NCBI GenBank assembly: GCA_905221605.1
Contig: CAJNDS010001559.1
Span: 1-14,203, forward strand
Source: Symbiodinium natans
Taxonomy: Eukaryota > Sar > Dinophyceae > Suessiales > Symbiodiniaceae
Length of the DNA: 14,203 bases
Reading direction: 5' to 3'
Below, piece after piece: positions 1 through 8,360 of the stretch. Numbering within the stretch: the first letter of the stretch is position 1; each line of letters starts with the position of its first letter. A program made the translations under genes and the position numbers. The notes under the pieces are model-generated. The model did no database searches. It was not told where the DNA came from and saw only the letters and a list, made by a program, of their open reading frames with translations.

Positions 1-357
1 AATTCTATTTGGCCGCTCATTTTGCTCACTGCGTTCATGCGATAAAAGCCCAATGAAAGAAGAACGGGGCTTTTATCTTATTCACTTCGTTCTCCCTTAT
101 AATCCTATTATTCTATTCACGCGGGCTTATTAAAAGACGCACGCATGCATTTGTTCACGTTGTTCACGCATTTAATACACTTTATTATGCTGTCAGAGAG
201 TGAGTGATGCATTAAGAGAACGAAGTAATAATAAATCCCTGGAATTCCTTGCAAATTCATTTATTAAAGTTGTAGTGTTCTCTATTATTTTATTTGTTCG
301 CTTTATTCATTTGTTCACGCACTTTATTCACTTTGTTCTTTATTATTCACTTCTTTC
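1..357. other. hairpin-rich filler, no gene
   Basis: This is AT-rich filler with the recurrent word TTCACTTCGTT (81-91) and the hairpin 41-77. An open frame starting at 200 is made of filler words and is not regarded as a gene. Confidence 0.7.
41..77 (+). repeat. 11-bp perfect hairpin
   Basis: GATAAAAGCCC (41-51) pairs with GGGCTTTTATC (67-77) around a 15-nt loop. The stem resembles the AAAAGCCC stems at 10261, 12868 and 14069. Confidence 0.85.
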
Positions 358-480
358 CATAGGTCTTGTGCTGCACCCTTCATTAATAGGACTTCTGGGG
401 CGGTTTTTAATGAGAGATACAAGTGATGAATGAACGGTGAAGCCCCAGATATAGGATTGTTAAAGGTAAAACTACTGCCT
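358..480 (+). rRNA. candidate LSU rRNA fragment, domain V P-loop region
   Basis: The segment GGACTTCTGGGGCGGTTTTT (389-408) resembles the LSU P-loop stretch TTTGACTGGGGCGGTCTCC (E. coli about 2243-2261), with TGGGGCGG identical at 396-403. It is followed at a plausible distance by AGATATAGGATTGTTAAAGG. The stretch is free of the usual filler hairpins, but CTGGGGC (395-401) can pair with GCCCCAG downstream. An 8-base identity is short, so this needs a covariance-model search. An open frame covers this stretch, but its peptide matches nothing I recognise and looks incidental. Confidence 0.45.
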
Positions 481-1449
481 CTTTAATATTGGGTTTCGCT
501 GAGATTAGAGAAAGCATTAAGAGAAGCGAATGCACCATTATTATAATTAGGGCGTCTTTTGTATTCATTATATTATTTACGCGGTAATATAATTAAACGA
601 AGTGTGCGTTCATAAAATATTATTATCGCGGGAATAATACAATTTAATAATAGAATGGGGGAAAAATGCGTTCATATCTTATTCTTGTCGCGTTAACGCA
701 ATAAAATATACTAAAAGACCCTACAAAATAATAATACAATTTAATATTAAATGTAAAGGGGAAAATAATAAATAATAAATTGGGGGATTCATGCGTTCTC
801 TTAATATAATAGGGAAGGCATGAATACTATGAGTGAAGGAGTTAACTTCGTGAAGATAATACGAAGTGAGTGAGCAATGTTGGGCGCTTCGTTCGCGCGC
901 TTACTCGCTTTCACTTATAATATAGTTCTCTTCACTGTAATTCTAATGGATTTATTATTAAAATATCCCGGGCCATTAGTATTATTATTAAGGGGTTTAT
1001 AAGGGGGCCACAAAGTACTATTAATATTGCCCCCTTATAATACTATAATTCTAATGTTTACTGGTGATGGACGGGCTAGTAAATATAACGCCCGTACACT
1101 TATAATAATAGGACTTTTGGTACGTCCAGCCCAGGCGGTAACTCTATTATTCATTTAGTTCGTATCCCGGGCTTATTTAGTATTTTATTATGTGCCCGGG
1201 GAATATTACATTAAAGGACCTATTCATGAAGGTAATGATTTGTGCGTGTGGTCAATAATACGTCCAAAAGGTTGTTTCGTTCGCATAATAATATAGTTCA
1301 CGCGCTCACTTGTAACTCTATTATTAGTGCTCTCTTGTTCCGTTCATACGTTTCATTAATGCGTTTCATGCGTCATTCACTGCGTTCTTTCCTTATAAAC
1401 GCACTCATTCACGTATTCTCTTCTCTTTATTCACTAATAAAATACACGG
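481..1449. other. hairpin-rich filler, no gene
   Basis: This stretch contains the hairpin 999-1038 and GC-arm hairpins 1071-1076/1090-1095 and 1166-1172/1194-1200 (CCCGGGC with GCCCGGG). The rest is A+T runs with TTCATGCG and GAACGAAG words. The open frame over 1242-1568 has no recognisable product. Confidence 0.7.
999..1038 (+). repeat. 10-bp perfect hairpin
   Basis: ATAAGGGGGC (999-1008) pairs with GCCCCCTTAT (1029-1038) around a 20-nt A+T-rich loop. It is a typical member of the GC-arm, AT-loop class. Confidence 0.88.
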
Positions 1450-1520
1450 TTAGTACTAACAGAGAGTGCCAGATGGTGGATTTACTGTGTGGAGAACCTG
1501 TTGATGGTGGTCTGTCCGTG
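1450..1520 (+). rRNA. candidate SSU rRNA fragment, 3' major domain
   Basis: The sequence CCAGATGGTGGATTTACTGT (1470-1489), followed by GGAGAACCTGTTGATGGTGG and TCTGTCC, loosely follows the SSU pattern CAGGTGCTGCATGGCTGTCG ... CGTGTTGTGAAATGTTGGGT-TAAGTCC (E. coli about 1050-1085). It is G-rich, hairpin-poor and stands out from the AT filler on both sides. The match is by order and spacing rather than a long exact word. An unrelated small RNA is possible. Confidence 0.3.
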
Positions 1521-1796
1521 GGCTTCGTTCATAATATTATTCGCGCTTCACGAAGTTCATTGCAATAATATTATTCTCTTCACACTCTATTATTCTATTC
1601 TTACCGGGCCATGAGGTGAATATAATATAGGCCCGGTTATAATTAATAAAATAGTATTATGTGACGGGCCAATAAGAGAATTAGTACGGCCCGTAGAAAT
1701 AGTAGTATTAGTGTGTGTAAAAAGCCACAATAAAATACTATTAATAAAGGGGGCTTTTACTTCATTCTCTCCATGTAATACTACGAAGAGAGCTCA

Positions 1797-1856
1797 TTTT
1801 CATATTAATTACAAAGAAGCGAATGAAATAAGCGAATGCGTGAATTAATATGAAAA
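1797..1856 (+). repeat. hairpin with extended RYAA...GCRYG loop
   Basis: A perfect 14-bp stem (1797-1810 with 1843-1856) encloses a 32-nt loop that begins ACAAAGAAGCG and ends GAATGCGTG, the same loop ends as the shorter members. Confidence 0.88.
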
Positions 1857-1962
1857 GGAGAGAACGAAGTACACGAAAAACCCTATAAAATACCTAATAA
1901 ATACATAATAAATCCCTAATAAAATACTAATAAAATAATAGTGGGTTTTTGGACGTCTTTTA

Positions 1963-2028
1963 ACGGGCTACTAATTTATTATATTTTCATGCGTAATCCT
2001 TATAAAATATACTAAATTATAAGCCCTT
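1963..2028 (-). repeat. RYAA...GCRYG-loop hairpin, short ATAAGGA type
   Basis: Arms 1963-1987 and 2004-2028 pair at 21 of 25 positions. The 16-nt loop on the minus strand is ATAAGGATTACGCATG. It shares its ATAAGGA start and ACGCATG end with loops at 7957, 9901, 10738 and 11201, whose stems are unrelated in sequence. It lies just beyond the cob 3' end. Confidence 0.9.
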
Positions 2029-2044
2029 ACAATATTATTATTAT

Positions 2045-2074
2045 CGCGGCTTCACGAATAAACTTATTGCCGCG
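2045..2074 (+). repeat. GC-arm hairpin overlapping the cob 3' end
   Basis: CGCGGC (2045-2050) pairs with GCCGCG (2069-2074). The cob stop codon (2064-2066) is in the loop and the last codons of the frame form one arm. The hairpin could be an RNA 3'-end processing signal, with the true coding end upstream. Confidence 0.7.
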
Positions 2075-3195
2075 TGTACAGATAATAGAATAATAGAGCG
2101 AATATACTGAGCGAAAGAACACACCAGAAAATAAGAATATAATAATGTAATGTCAAGATACGACCATAAGATAGAAAGTTGTCTACAGGAAATTGACCAC
2201 CTATCCAAATAAAAGAAAAAAGTGAAAGAAACCAAAAGAACAGATAAAAACCATTAAATCTACTGGACGTCTTAATTATAAAATAGAATGACATTGAAAG
2301 ACTTCTCATAAAGTAAAATAGGATGAAGATAGAAGTAAATAAGATAATGAATCCTGCATTTTATTTGGTACAGCTTTTAACATAGCATATTGGCATAAGA
2401 AATACCATTCAGGTACTATATGTAAGGGAGTAAGTAATCCACATGCTTCTAATGCATTATCTGGATGTGAGAAAGAAGAGAAGCCGAAATGAATTTGAAG
2501 AAGATATAGATAGAGAATTAATATCTTTCCATAGAAATCTTTACTAATAATGAAAGGAAAAATGCTATTTTATTATTAGTGGAATTCCTTAAAGGATTAT
2601 TAGAAGATAGAAAATGTAGATTAAAAATATGAAAAAGAAGAAAAGCACAAAGAAGAAATGGAAATAGAAAATGAAAGACAAAGAACCTCTTTAATGTTGG
2701 ATTGTAAATATAATGTCCTCCACAAAGCCATTCTATTAAAGATGGAAATGGAGCTAATAAATTTGTAATTACTGTAACTCCTCATAAACTCATTTGTCCT
2801 AAAGGTAAAACATAACCCATAAATGCTGTTCCCATTAAGAAGAAGTAAATAATACTTCCAGAAAACCAAGTATTTGGATTATAAAAATATGAAGCATAAG
2901 ATATAGCTCTTCCAAGATGAAGAAATATAAAAAGAAAGACAAATGATACACCATTAGAAAGAAGATAACGTAAACACCATCCATAATATATTTCTCTAAT
3001 TAAAAAGAAAAGAGAAAAATATGCTGAATTAATATCTGATGTATAATGTAAACCTAAGAATATTCCTGTAATAATTTGTAATAAAATAGTAATTCCTAAT
3101 AAAAAACCAATATTCCAAAAATAATTTATGATCAAAGGACAAGGATATGATTGTAAATGAGATTTCATTAGTAATACAAAATATGCTGCATTCAC
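2064..3195 (-). CDS. cob: cytochrome b, dinoflagellate/apicomplexan type; needs two frame corrections and carries an internal TGA
   Basis: This is the cytochrome b subunit of the respiratory bc1 complex, in the mitochondrial inner membrane. Residues 12-34 include SYPCPLIINYFWNIGFLLG, a myzozoan-type N-terminus. Later come NPTLKRFFVFHF, SSNNPL, SHPDNALEA, HIVPEWYFL with the Qo-site PEWY, and WIGGQFP near the end. Haem-ligand positions show H93, H175 and H189, but the fourth is Leu (L79). Codon 138 (2782-2784) is TGA where MSxWG needs Trp. The frame changes at A runs 2540-2542 and 2359-2362; one more A at each gives continuous homology, about 377 residues, normal for the family. Start is unclear: GTG at 3193-3195 or ATG at 3166-3168. 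TAA at 2064-2066 lies in a hairpin loop and may not be used, since dinoflagellate cob often lacks a genomic stop. It could be a functional edited gene, a gene with sequencing errors, or a degenerate copy. Confidence 0.93.
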
Positions 3196-3844
3196 TTTGT
3201 TTATGAGTTTATTATTACGGGCACAATTATATAGTAAGTACTAGCCCGTATTATTACTATTATTACGCACGGGCCCGTATTATTAGTAAAATACCAGGTG
3301 AAGAGAACAACCATCACCAAGATACTAAATTATGTTCTTTGTGGTTATCCTATAGAAGTAGTACGTCCCGGTTCATAGGATAGCCTCAATGATATGGTTG
3401 TTGCGTTCATTTAGTATATTAAAAGGCTTTGTAAAGAATAAAATGATGCACGAAAGCCGAAATAATATAATGAACGCAGCATTTACACGATTTTAATGCG
3501 TACACGTGACAGTAAATTTAATATGAAAGGAATGAATGAGTGAACGCATTAAAATATAGTAAATTCGCTTCTTTCTTAACCTTGTATTATTATTAGGATG
3601 AAAATATAATTGCAATGAACTTTATTAATGCGTTCACACACGGCTAGTTCGTACGCTTCACGCTTCGTATTATCTTCACTAATTAAGTACTAAGTGAACA
3701 CATGGGCGCTTCGTTCATTATTATCACTCGTTTCACGCAATCGTTTCACTCTTTGTAAACGCGTGCTTCTAATTCACTTCGGCTTTTTATCCCGTGCGAA
3801 CTTAAAATATAATTAATGCACGGGGCTCTTATTAATAGTACTAA
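3196..3844. other. filler upstream of cob with one RNA-like island
   Basis: The hairpin TACGGGC/GCCCGTA (3216-3222, 3244-3250) and a 10-bp palindrome ACGGGCCCGT (3269-3278) stand directly upstream of cob. CCCGTGC/GCACGGG (3791-3797, 3818-3824) precedes the LSU candidate. The island at 3298-3410 is listed separately. No promoter is recognisable. Confidence 0.7.
3298..3410 (+). other. unassigned RNA-like island
   Basis: This is a hairpin-poor island in which ACAACCATCACC pairs loosely with ATGGTTGT near the other end, and GGTTATCCTAT pairs with ATAGGATAGCC around a 20-nt loop. The word ACAACCATCA recalls the LSU GTPase-centre word GCAGCCATCA, but the rest does not follow the model well. I call it only a structured non-coding island; it could be another rRNA fragment. 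Strand is unproven. Confidence 0.3.
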
Positions 3845-3962
3845 TATGCTCTCTGGGACTTCCAGGATGATACAATTTCTAGGTCAGTTATTCACCTTTC
3901 GGCAGTCACCGGGGCTTGGAGAACGTACTATAACCGTGTGCTGAGACAGTAGATTATAACCT
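3845..3962 (+). rRNA. candidate LSU rRNA fragment, late domain V
   Basis: This is a 118-nt stretch of balanced base composition with no filler motifs. It contains TTCACCTTTCGGCAG, GGGGCTTGGAGAACGTACTA and CCGTGTGCTGAGACAGTAG, which resemble in order the LSU words TTCGCCATTTAAAG, GAGCTGGGTTTAGAACG and CGTCGTGAGACAG (E. coli about 2585-2665). GAGACAG is exact. The intervening part is rearranged relative to the model, so the assignment is tentative. That it is an RNA-coding island is more certain than which RNA it is. Confidence 0.35.
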
Positions 3963-4175
3963 TCACCAGTAAACTAATAACTATCCCGGGATAATATTAA
4001 TACTACTGCCCGGGGTAATATTAAGAGAACAAGTTAATGATTACACTATGAAATTACTATTAAATATACTATGAAATTACACTATTAATAATATTAAGTG
4101 AGCACTATGAATGAATGAGTACACGCGTGAATAATTATATTACAAGTGTACGAAATGAGTGAGAGAGCGAACGGC

Positions 4176-4235
4176 CCCAACAACAGGATATGTGAACCAG
4201 ACCGTGAGGCAAGGGTGTGAACGTATGGGCGAATA
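4176..4235 (+). rRNA. LSU rRNA fragment, domain I
   Basis: The plus strand reads GATATGTGAACCAGACCGTG and AGGCAAGGGTGTGAAC, against E. coli 23S GATAGTGAACCAGTACCGTG and AGGGAAAGGCGAAAAGAACC (about 455-485). The match runs through one of the universally conserved LSU words with only small differences. The fragment is short. Its 3' end enters a large hairpin whose arms are 4226-4234 and 4315-4323, so that arm may belong to the RNA or be a processing structure. Ends are approximate. Confidence 0.72.
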
Positions 4236-4905
4236 TAATACAAGCGCCCCTATAATATACTAATTTATAAACTAGTGCATGAAATTAGTATATTAATAGA
4301 GCGGCGCGTATATAATTCGCCCATGTGTTCACTTAGTACATTTCATATGCTCTCTAGGGATTATAAGGACGCACGATATTAAATTCGTTTCGTTCGCTAA
4401 TTATTTTCTCATTTTGCAAGTTCACTTATAATTATATTAAAAGGGAACAAAAGGAGTAAGAAGTGAACTATAGAAAGATAGAAAGCTTCCTGGGTAAAAA
4501 TCTCCTATCAAAACTAGAACTCTTATAATTTAGTAAATTTAATATTGTTCATGCGTGCGCGATTATAACATTAAGGACGTACTATTATTCTATGAACGTA
4601 ATGACACACGCACACCATGAGCCTCATTCGCTTGTCCATAGAATTATATTAGAAGTGAACGAAGTATTATTGAGTTAGTTCGTGAAGAAGCGAAGCGAAT
4701 AATAAAACAAAAAATGAGATCACTTCGTAGTAATATGAAAGGAGAAGAGAATGCGTGAAGAGAATATTATTGTCATCCTGTGCTCCCTTCATTATATTCT
4801 CGCGGGATAATAATAAGCTTGAAGAGAATAATATTACAAGGGCGTCTTTTTGCCCGTAGTAATATTATGAACGGCCAAGTGCTCAGGGTCTTATTGTTAG
4901 GCCGT
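4236..4905. other. hairpin filler between LSU fragments
   Basis: It holds the conserved-loop hairpin 4253-4295 inside a larger pairing (4226-4234/4315-4323), then TTCACTTATAATTATA-type filler. A hairpin-poor stretch at about 4450-4530 (TAGAAAGCTTCCTGGGTAAA) may hide another small RNA, which I cannot identify. ACGGCC/GGCCGT (4871-4876, 4900-4905) closes the region. Confidence 0.65.
4253..4295 (+). repeat. hairpin with 15-nt RYAARCTWGYGCRYG loop
   Basis: A perfect 14-bp stem (TAATATACTAATTT with AAATTAGTATATTA) encloses the loop ATAAACTAGTGCATG at 4267-4281. It nests within a wider pairing of 4226-4234 with 4315-4323. Confidence 0.92.
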
Positions 4906-5058
4906 TGGCTTCCTCGTAATCAAGGATGACTCAATTTCTGAGAGACGAGGGTAGTGACAGTGAGGAAGTCATTACACCGCTCATGCTGGACGGAACTTAC
5001 CTGTCAAGGAATTTTGCTACCTTAGGACCTTTCCTAACCTTACAGCCGCCGTGTGCAA
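4906..5058 (-). rRNA. LSU rRNA fragment, domain IV (helices around the intersubunit face)
   Basis: The minus strand reads GGTCCTAAGGTAGCAAAATT and then CCTTGACAGGTAAGTTCCGT, close to E. coli 23S around 1925-1965. It continues with CATGAGCGG-TGTAATGA (E. coli CACGAATGGCGTAATGA), then CTGTCACTACCC and TCTCAGAAATTGAGTC, matching the following domain IV segment in order. Upstream, GGCGGCTGTAA matches GGCGGCCGTAA. In Apicomplexa and dinoflagellates the mitochondrial rRNAs are encoded as scattered short pieces, and a domain IV piece is among the best conserved. An ACGGCC/GGCCGT hairpin (4871-4876 with 4900-4905) lies at the 3' end and may mark the boundary. Exact ends are not visible from the sequence. 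Confidence 0.87.
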
Positions 5059-5066
5059 AAGGCCCC

Positions 5067-5122
5067 ATAAAATAAGCTAATTTCGTGCGTCTTTTCACTC
5101 CTTACAAATTAGCATATTTTAT
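5067..5122 (-). repeat. RYAA...GCRYG-loop hairpin, ATAAGGA type
   Basis: Arms 5067-5083 and 5106-5122 pair with one mismatch over 17 positions. The 22-nt loop (minus) begins GTAAGGAG and ends GACGCACG. Weaker pairing continues outward (AAAAGG against CTTTT). It directly adjoins the 5' end of the LSU domain IV fragment and might mark its boundary. Confidence 0.85.
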
Positions 5123-6155
5123 TAGGACTTTTGGGTATTTCTACGGGCCAGTAATATAGTATTTTTATTAGGCCCTTCTATAACTCTATTATTAGTGCAT
5201 CCCGGGCGCATATAAAGATAATAGTATTTTGCCCGGGGTTATAATAAGAAGAGAGAAGAATATTATATGCGCACGAATAAAAGAAACGTGTGTGCGCGTT
5301 ATTCATTCTTTCGTTCACAAGTTCACTCAATCCTTTTATTATTAAATGTACTCGCGGGCAAAGATAATAATGTGAATGAGCCCGCGAGGAAAGATAATAA
5401 TACCAGAGAATAATACTAATAAAATATACTAAAACGCACGCGTCACTTTCATTTTCTTATTTTGTTTCACCGCGGGGCTAGTTCGTAATAATATTGTACA
5501 CCCGCGGATATAAATTAAACGGAGTGAATAATATTAATACGAAGGCAGTAAGTTAACGCACGGGCCGTAGTATTATATTATGAACGCAGTGAAACCTTAA
5601 TGTCATGCGTGCGCTCTTTATATTATATTTGTTCACTTGTAATTCTATAACTTACGAATTTAATATTAAAAGAGCGCTCACGCATTAATTTCATTCTGTT
5701 TTCACTTCGTTATAATTTAATTGCAAACGAGAGAAACGAGAGAACGAACTAAAGGATTAAAGGAACTAAGTTATACTGGATTTATTAAGAGATTCACTCC
5801 TTTGTTCGCCTACAAAAAGCCCCTTAAAAGTCTTTTGGAAAGTTAGGAATGAAGTGCGTACACCATTCATATTTTGTGTCCTTGTTCACTTCGTTATAAT
5901 AATACAAGTTTATAATCCTGTGTGCACGCATAATATTATTTTATTGGGTTTTTACTGCGTGCATCATTCACACCTTTGTTCACTTAATGAATAAGATCGT
6001 GAATTATTATATTAAAAGCTGTAGGTAAAATGCAATGTAATTATAAGGGCGTTTTAATGTGAGATTTTGGAATTCAAGAAATGCCCCTTTAATTCGCGTA
6101 TTTGTTCACGAAGCCCCCGTATTCGCTAGCTCGTTTAAATGCACGAATCATCTGT

Positions 6156-6214
6156 TAACGCCCTTTTGGATGAAAAGGTCCTATAGAAAGATCCAGAGAT
6201 AACGCCCTTTTGGA
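6156..6214 (+). repeat. 15-bp direct repeat pair
   Basis: TAACGCCCTTTTGGA occurs at 6156-6170 and again at 6200-6214. The intervening bases contain AGGTCCTATAGAAAGATCCA, and CTATAGAAAGAT also occurs near 4468. No gene is recognised here. Confidence 0.85.
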
Positions 6215-7124
6215 CACCTTAAAATTCATTCCATTCGCCAGTCATGTTGTTGTTACCTTGTTCACTTTTATCCGCGGGTGTCATTATGAGATTTACTACA
6301 GAATGAACGAAGAGAATGACAGGGGATTTATAATATAATAAGTGCGTTCTCTACTTTTATTCACTTAGCGCGCTTGTAATATAATATCGTATGTTCTCTA
6401 TTAGTATATTAGCGCATTAATTAGTGAAATAAACTAGGAAAAAGACCATATTTTATTAATGTAGAAATCCAATATTAATTTGGAAAGGAATTCATTTGTA
6501 ATATAATTTCATCCCCTTCAGTATTAGTATTATTATGTTACGGTCATTTGGGGGTTTATGTTCACTTCATGGATGTCATGCGTTCGTTTCGCTCACGCAT
6601 GAATTAAATAGGCGAACGCATGCAATAAGCGTATTAATGCAGCTCACGCACTTCATTCCATTTCGCATTATTATCGTGTCTCACTGTACTCACTTCGCAT
6701 CTTTTAACACGCGTTAATCACCAGAAAAGAATAGAATAATAATAGCGTGCGTGTGTCATTATGATCATTCCGGCGCTCACACACTAATTATACTCGCGGG
6801 CACACATTATTTCGTTTTTATTTCGTTCGCCCGCGGTTATAAAATGAATGACACATGCAATTAAGATTTTCTTATTCACTTCGCCTGTCATGCATTTAAT
6901 AGTATTTTATTAGTGGTCTAGTTGCTAATTCACTTCACCAATAATAATATTATGAAGAGATCATAAGATAACACCTTTATTTTATAAGTTCACGCGTACG
7001 CAACAAGAAAACACACAAAGGAGTGAATAATAATACTAATATTGCGGCCTATTTAAAATCTACTAGAAAGTGGCCGCTACATTCATATCTTCGTACTCAC
7101 TTCATATAGTATTTTATTATTAGT

Positions 7125-7215
7125 GCGCCCTTTGAACCCCCGAAACAATAGATTTCCTGCATTTGTTACGGTCTTTCAGTATTATTAAGTGGTCCAGAAG
7201 ATCCCAAGGTGTGCA
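7125..7215 (+). other. unassigned RNA-like island
   Basis: This stretch lacks filler hairpins and has mixed composition, with GAACCCCCGAAACAATAGAT and, later, GATCCCAAGGTGTG. The first recalls LSU GACCCGAAACCCGGTGATCT (domain II) and the second LSU GGTCCCAAGGGTATGG (domain V). The two cannot belong to one contiguous model fragment, so no call is made. Confidence 0.25.
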
Positions 7216-7610
7216 CTTATAAATTCATTCGCCCGTATAATATTGTAAGTGCATTTGTATTCGCTTGTATTAAAATTGTATTCATTTCTTGTATTCGTTC
7301 ATTGTTTTATATTACAAATCCCCTAAAAACCCATTCAATTCGTTTACCCGGGCTAGAAGTTAAGAGAAGAAAGTAAACTGCCCGGGATATAAGATATTAA
7401 GTGAAGAGAATAATAGAGAACGAATGAAATGAGAGAACAAATGAATGAATTCCTCGCGAAGATAAAATCCTTTGTGTCGCGAGAATACAATATTAATAGC
7501 GAGCCCGTTTACACGGTTATTTAATAATTAATAGAATTCCTGTCACGCTCATAAGATAACACGCGTGAATCATAAACTCCTTTCATTTTCTAATAATAGA
7601 AAAATATGAT
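7216..7610. other. filler before repeat copy 1
   Basis: It contains hairpins CCCGGGC/GCCCGGG (7347-7353, 7380-7386) and CTCGCGA/TCGCGAG (7453-7459, 7477-7483). Otherwise it is A+T-rich with TTCATT and GTATTCG words. Confidence 0.7.
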
Positions 7611-7885
7611 TGTGAATGAACGCAGCGGTTACAATAAGCTTGGAAACAGATGAACGGAGTGAATCCCAATCCTTATTGTACGGGCTAGTTCATGAACACA
7701 GTGAGAACGCCCCCCTTTGAGACCTTATGTTTAGTTCTGTCCATGAAACCAACCGCTGAACCACCAAGAACCACATGTAAACCACACCCTGAAGCCCCCA
7801 CACCGCCGTCTCTTGACATTAGTTCGCTAACCGCCCCGTTCACCCATTAAAATATTAAATTACAAGGGCGAAAAGACCCGCGTGA
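7611..7885 (+). repeat. 275-bp direct repeat, copy 1
   Basis: Positions 7611-7885 align without gaps to 9946-10220, with three substitutions (7669, 7670, 7779), about 99% identical. The block starts with a hairpin (TACAATAAG 7630-7638 with CTTATTGTA 7672-7680), continues through an rRNA-like island and ends at CGCGTGA. The flanks are unrelated on both sides, giving sharp boundaries. Confidence 0.97.
7700..7862 (-). rRNA. rRNA-like island, copy 1 (identity uncertain)
   Basis: This is the hairpin-poor, C-rich (plus) / G-rich (minus) core of a duplicated 275-bp block. On the minus strand AACTAATGTCAAGAGACGGC and, after a gap, GGGTGTGGTTTACATG recall the SSU words AACTCAAATGAATTGACGGG and AGCATGTGGTTTAAT in order (E. 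coli about 905-960), but the conserved middle is missing. On the plus strand GGGCGAAAAGACCC just beyond (7866-7879) recalls the LSU word GACGGAAAGACCCC. Strand and rRNA identity are therefore open; that it specifies a structural RNA is my inference from composition and conservation. Confidence 0.35.
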
Positions 7886-7935
7886 ATTTAATTATTTTAA
7901 TGCGTTCTCTCTTCCCCTTTCATCTCTTTCTTTTC

Positions 7936-7995
7936 ACGCGCCATTCTAATATTATTCATGCGTCATAAACTCCTTATAATAATATTAATGGCGTG
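7936..7995 (-). repeat. RYAA...GCRYG-loop hairpin, ATAAGGA type
   Basis: The inner stem TAATATTATT/AATAATATTA is continued by CGCCAT/ATGGCG, with a small bulge. The 21-nt loop (7957-7977, minus strand) begins ATAAGGAG and ends GACGCATG. Confidence 0.87.
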
Positions 7996-8091
7996 TGAAC
8001 GAAGGTTGATAGAAAGGGAGAGAACGTACCAAAACCCCAACATCCGGGCGGTCATATGGTTCACTTGTTCTTGATTCAGCGGTCAGTCAAC

Positions 8092-8155
8092 ACGGGCGTA
8101 TATTGTAATGCAAAGGTAAGAAACGCACGCTTTGCATTAAAATATACTAGCCCGT
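8092..8155 (+). repeat. long hairpin with RYAA...GCRYG loop
   Basis: Arms 8092-8115 and 8130-8155 pair over about 24 bp, beginning ACGGGCG and ending ATGCAAAG, with minor mismatches. The loop is GTAAGAAACGCACG. This stem combines an ACGGGC outer arm with the conserved loop, linking the two hairpin classes. Confidence 0.88.
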
Positions 8156-8300
8156 ACGAAAACCCCAATTAAAATCATGCTTCACGCACTCGTTTCACTC
8201 CCTTGTTTCCTTATATTTTAATAGGAGTTCTCGTTTACACGGTTAATCCACAGTCTCATGATAAGGGCTGTAGTTCGTGCACTCGTTCTCCCATTTCGTG

Positions 8301-8360
8301 CACGCATTATAATATTATTCACGCGTTCTCTGCGTTCACTTGTAATAATATTAATGCGTG
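8301..8360 (-). repeat. hairpin with extended RYAA...GCRYG loop
   Basis: Arm 8301-8319 pairs with 8344-8360, with a 2-nt bulge. The minus-strand loop begins ACAAGTGAACG and ends GAACGCGTG. Confidence 0.83.

Larger units (their letters stand above)
1521..2063. other. hairpin-rich filler between SSU candidate and cob
   Basis: GC-arm hairpins are at 1603-1610/1630-1637 (ACCGGGCC) and 1664-1670/1688-1694 (ACGGGCC). An AAAAACCC/GGGTTTTT pair (1876-1883, 1943-1950) encloses a tandem-like TAATAAA run. The two conserved-loop hairpins at 1797 and 1963 also lie here. Confidence 0.75.
5059..7124. other. two-kilobase gene-free filler
   Basis: No gene is seen. GC-arm hairpins: 5201-5207/5231-5237 (CCCGGGC), 5351-5359/5380-5388 (CTCGCGGGC), 5470-5476/5501-5507 (CCGCGGG), 5611-5617/5671-5677 (GCGCTCT) and 6795-6801/6829-6835 (CGCGGGC). 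Between about 6030 and 6240 hairpins thin out and the 15-bp direct repeat appears, so an unrecognised RNA fragment is possible there. The open frame at 6535-6717 consists of filler words. Confidence 0.7.

Noticed and set aside
200-433. 77-codon open frame on the plus strand
   Set aside because: It is composed of filler words and overlaps the LSU domain V candidate. The hydrophobic peptide reflects TTT/TTA-rich filler and matches no known family.
1242-1568. 108-codon open frame on the plus strand
   Set aside because: It runs through filler and an SSU-like island, has no recognisable domain, and its Ser/Arg/Leu bias comes from TTCACTCGT-type words.
2041-2235. Second minus-strand frame overlapping the end of cob
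   Set aside because: It is an alternative frame of cob. The frame with WIGGQFP and FLSYGR carries the homology.
2782-2784. Simple reassignment of TGA to Trp as the whole explanation
   Set aside because: Only one TGA is used while other recognised Trp codons are TGG, and cox3 has a TAG. Reassignment remains possible but is not required.
6535-6717. 60-codon open frame on the plus strand
   Set aside because: It is filler-coded, with repeated TTCACTTC and GCGTTC words, and no family resemblance.
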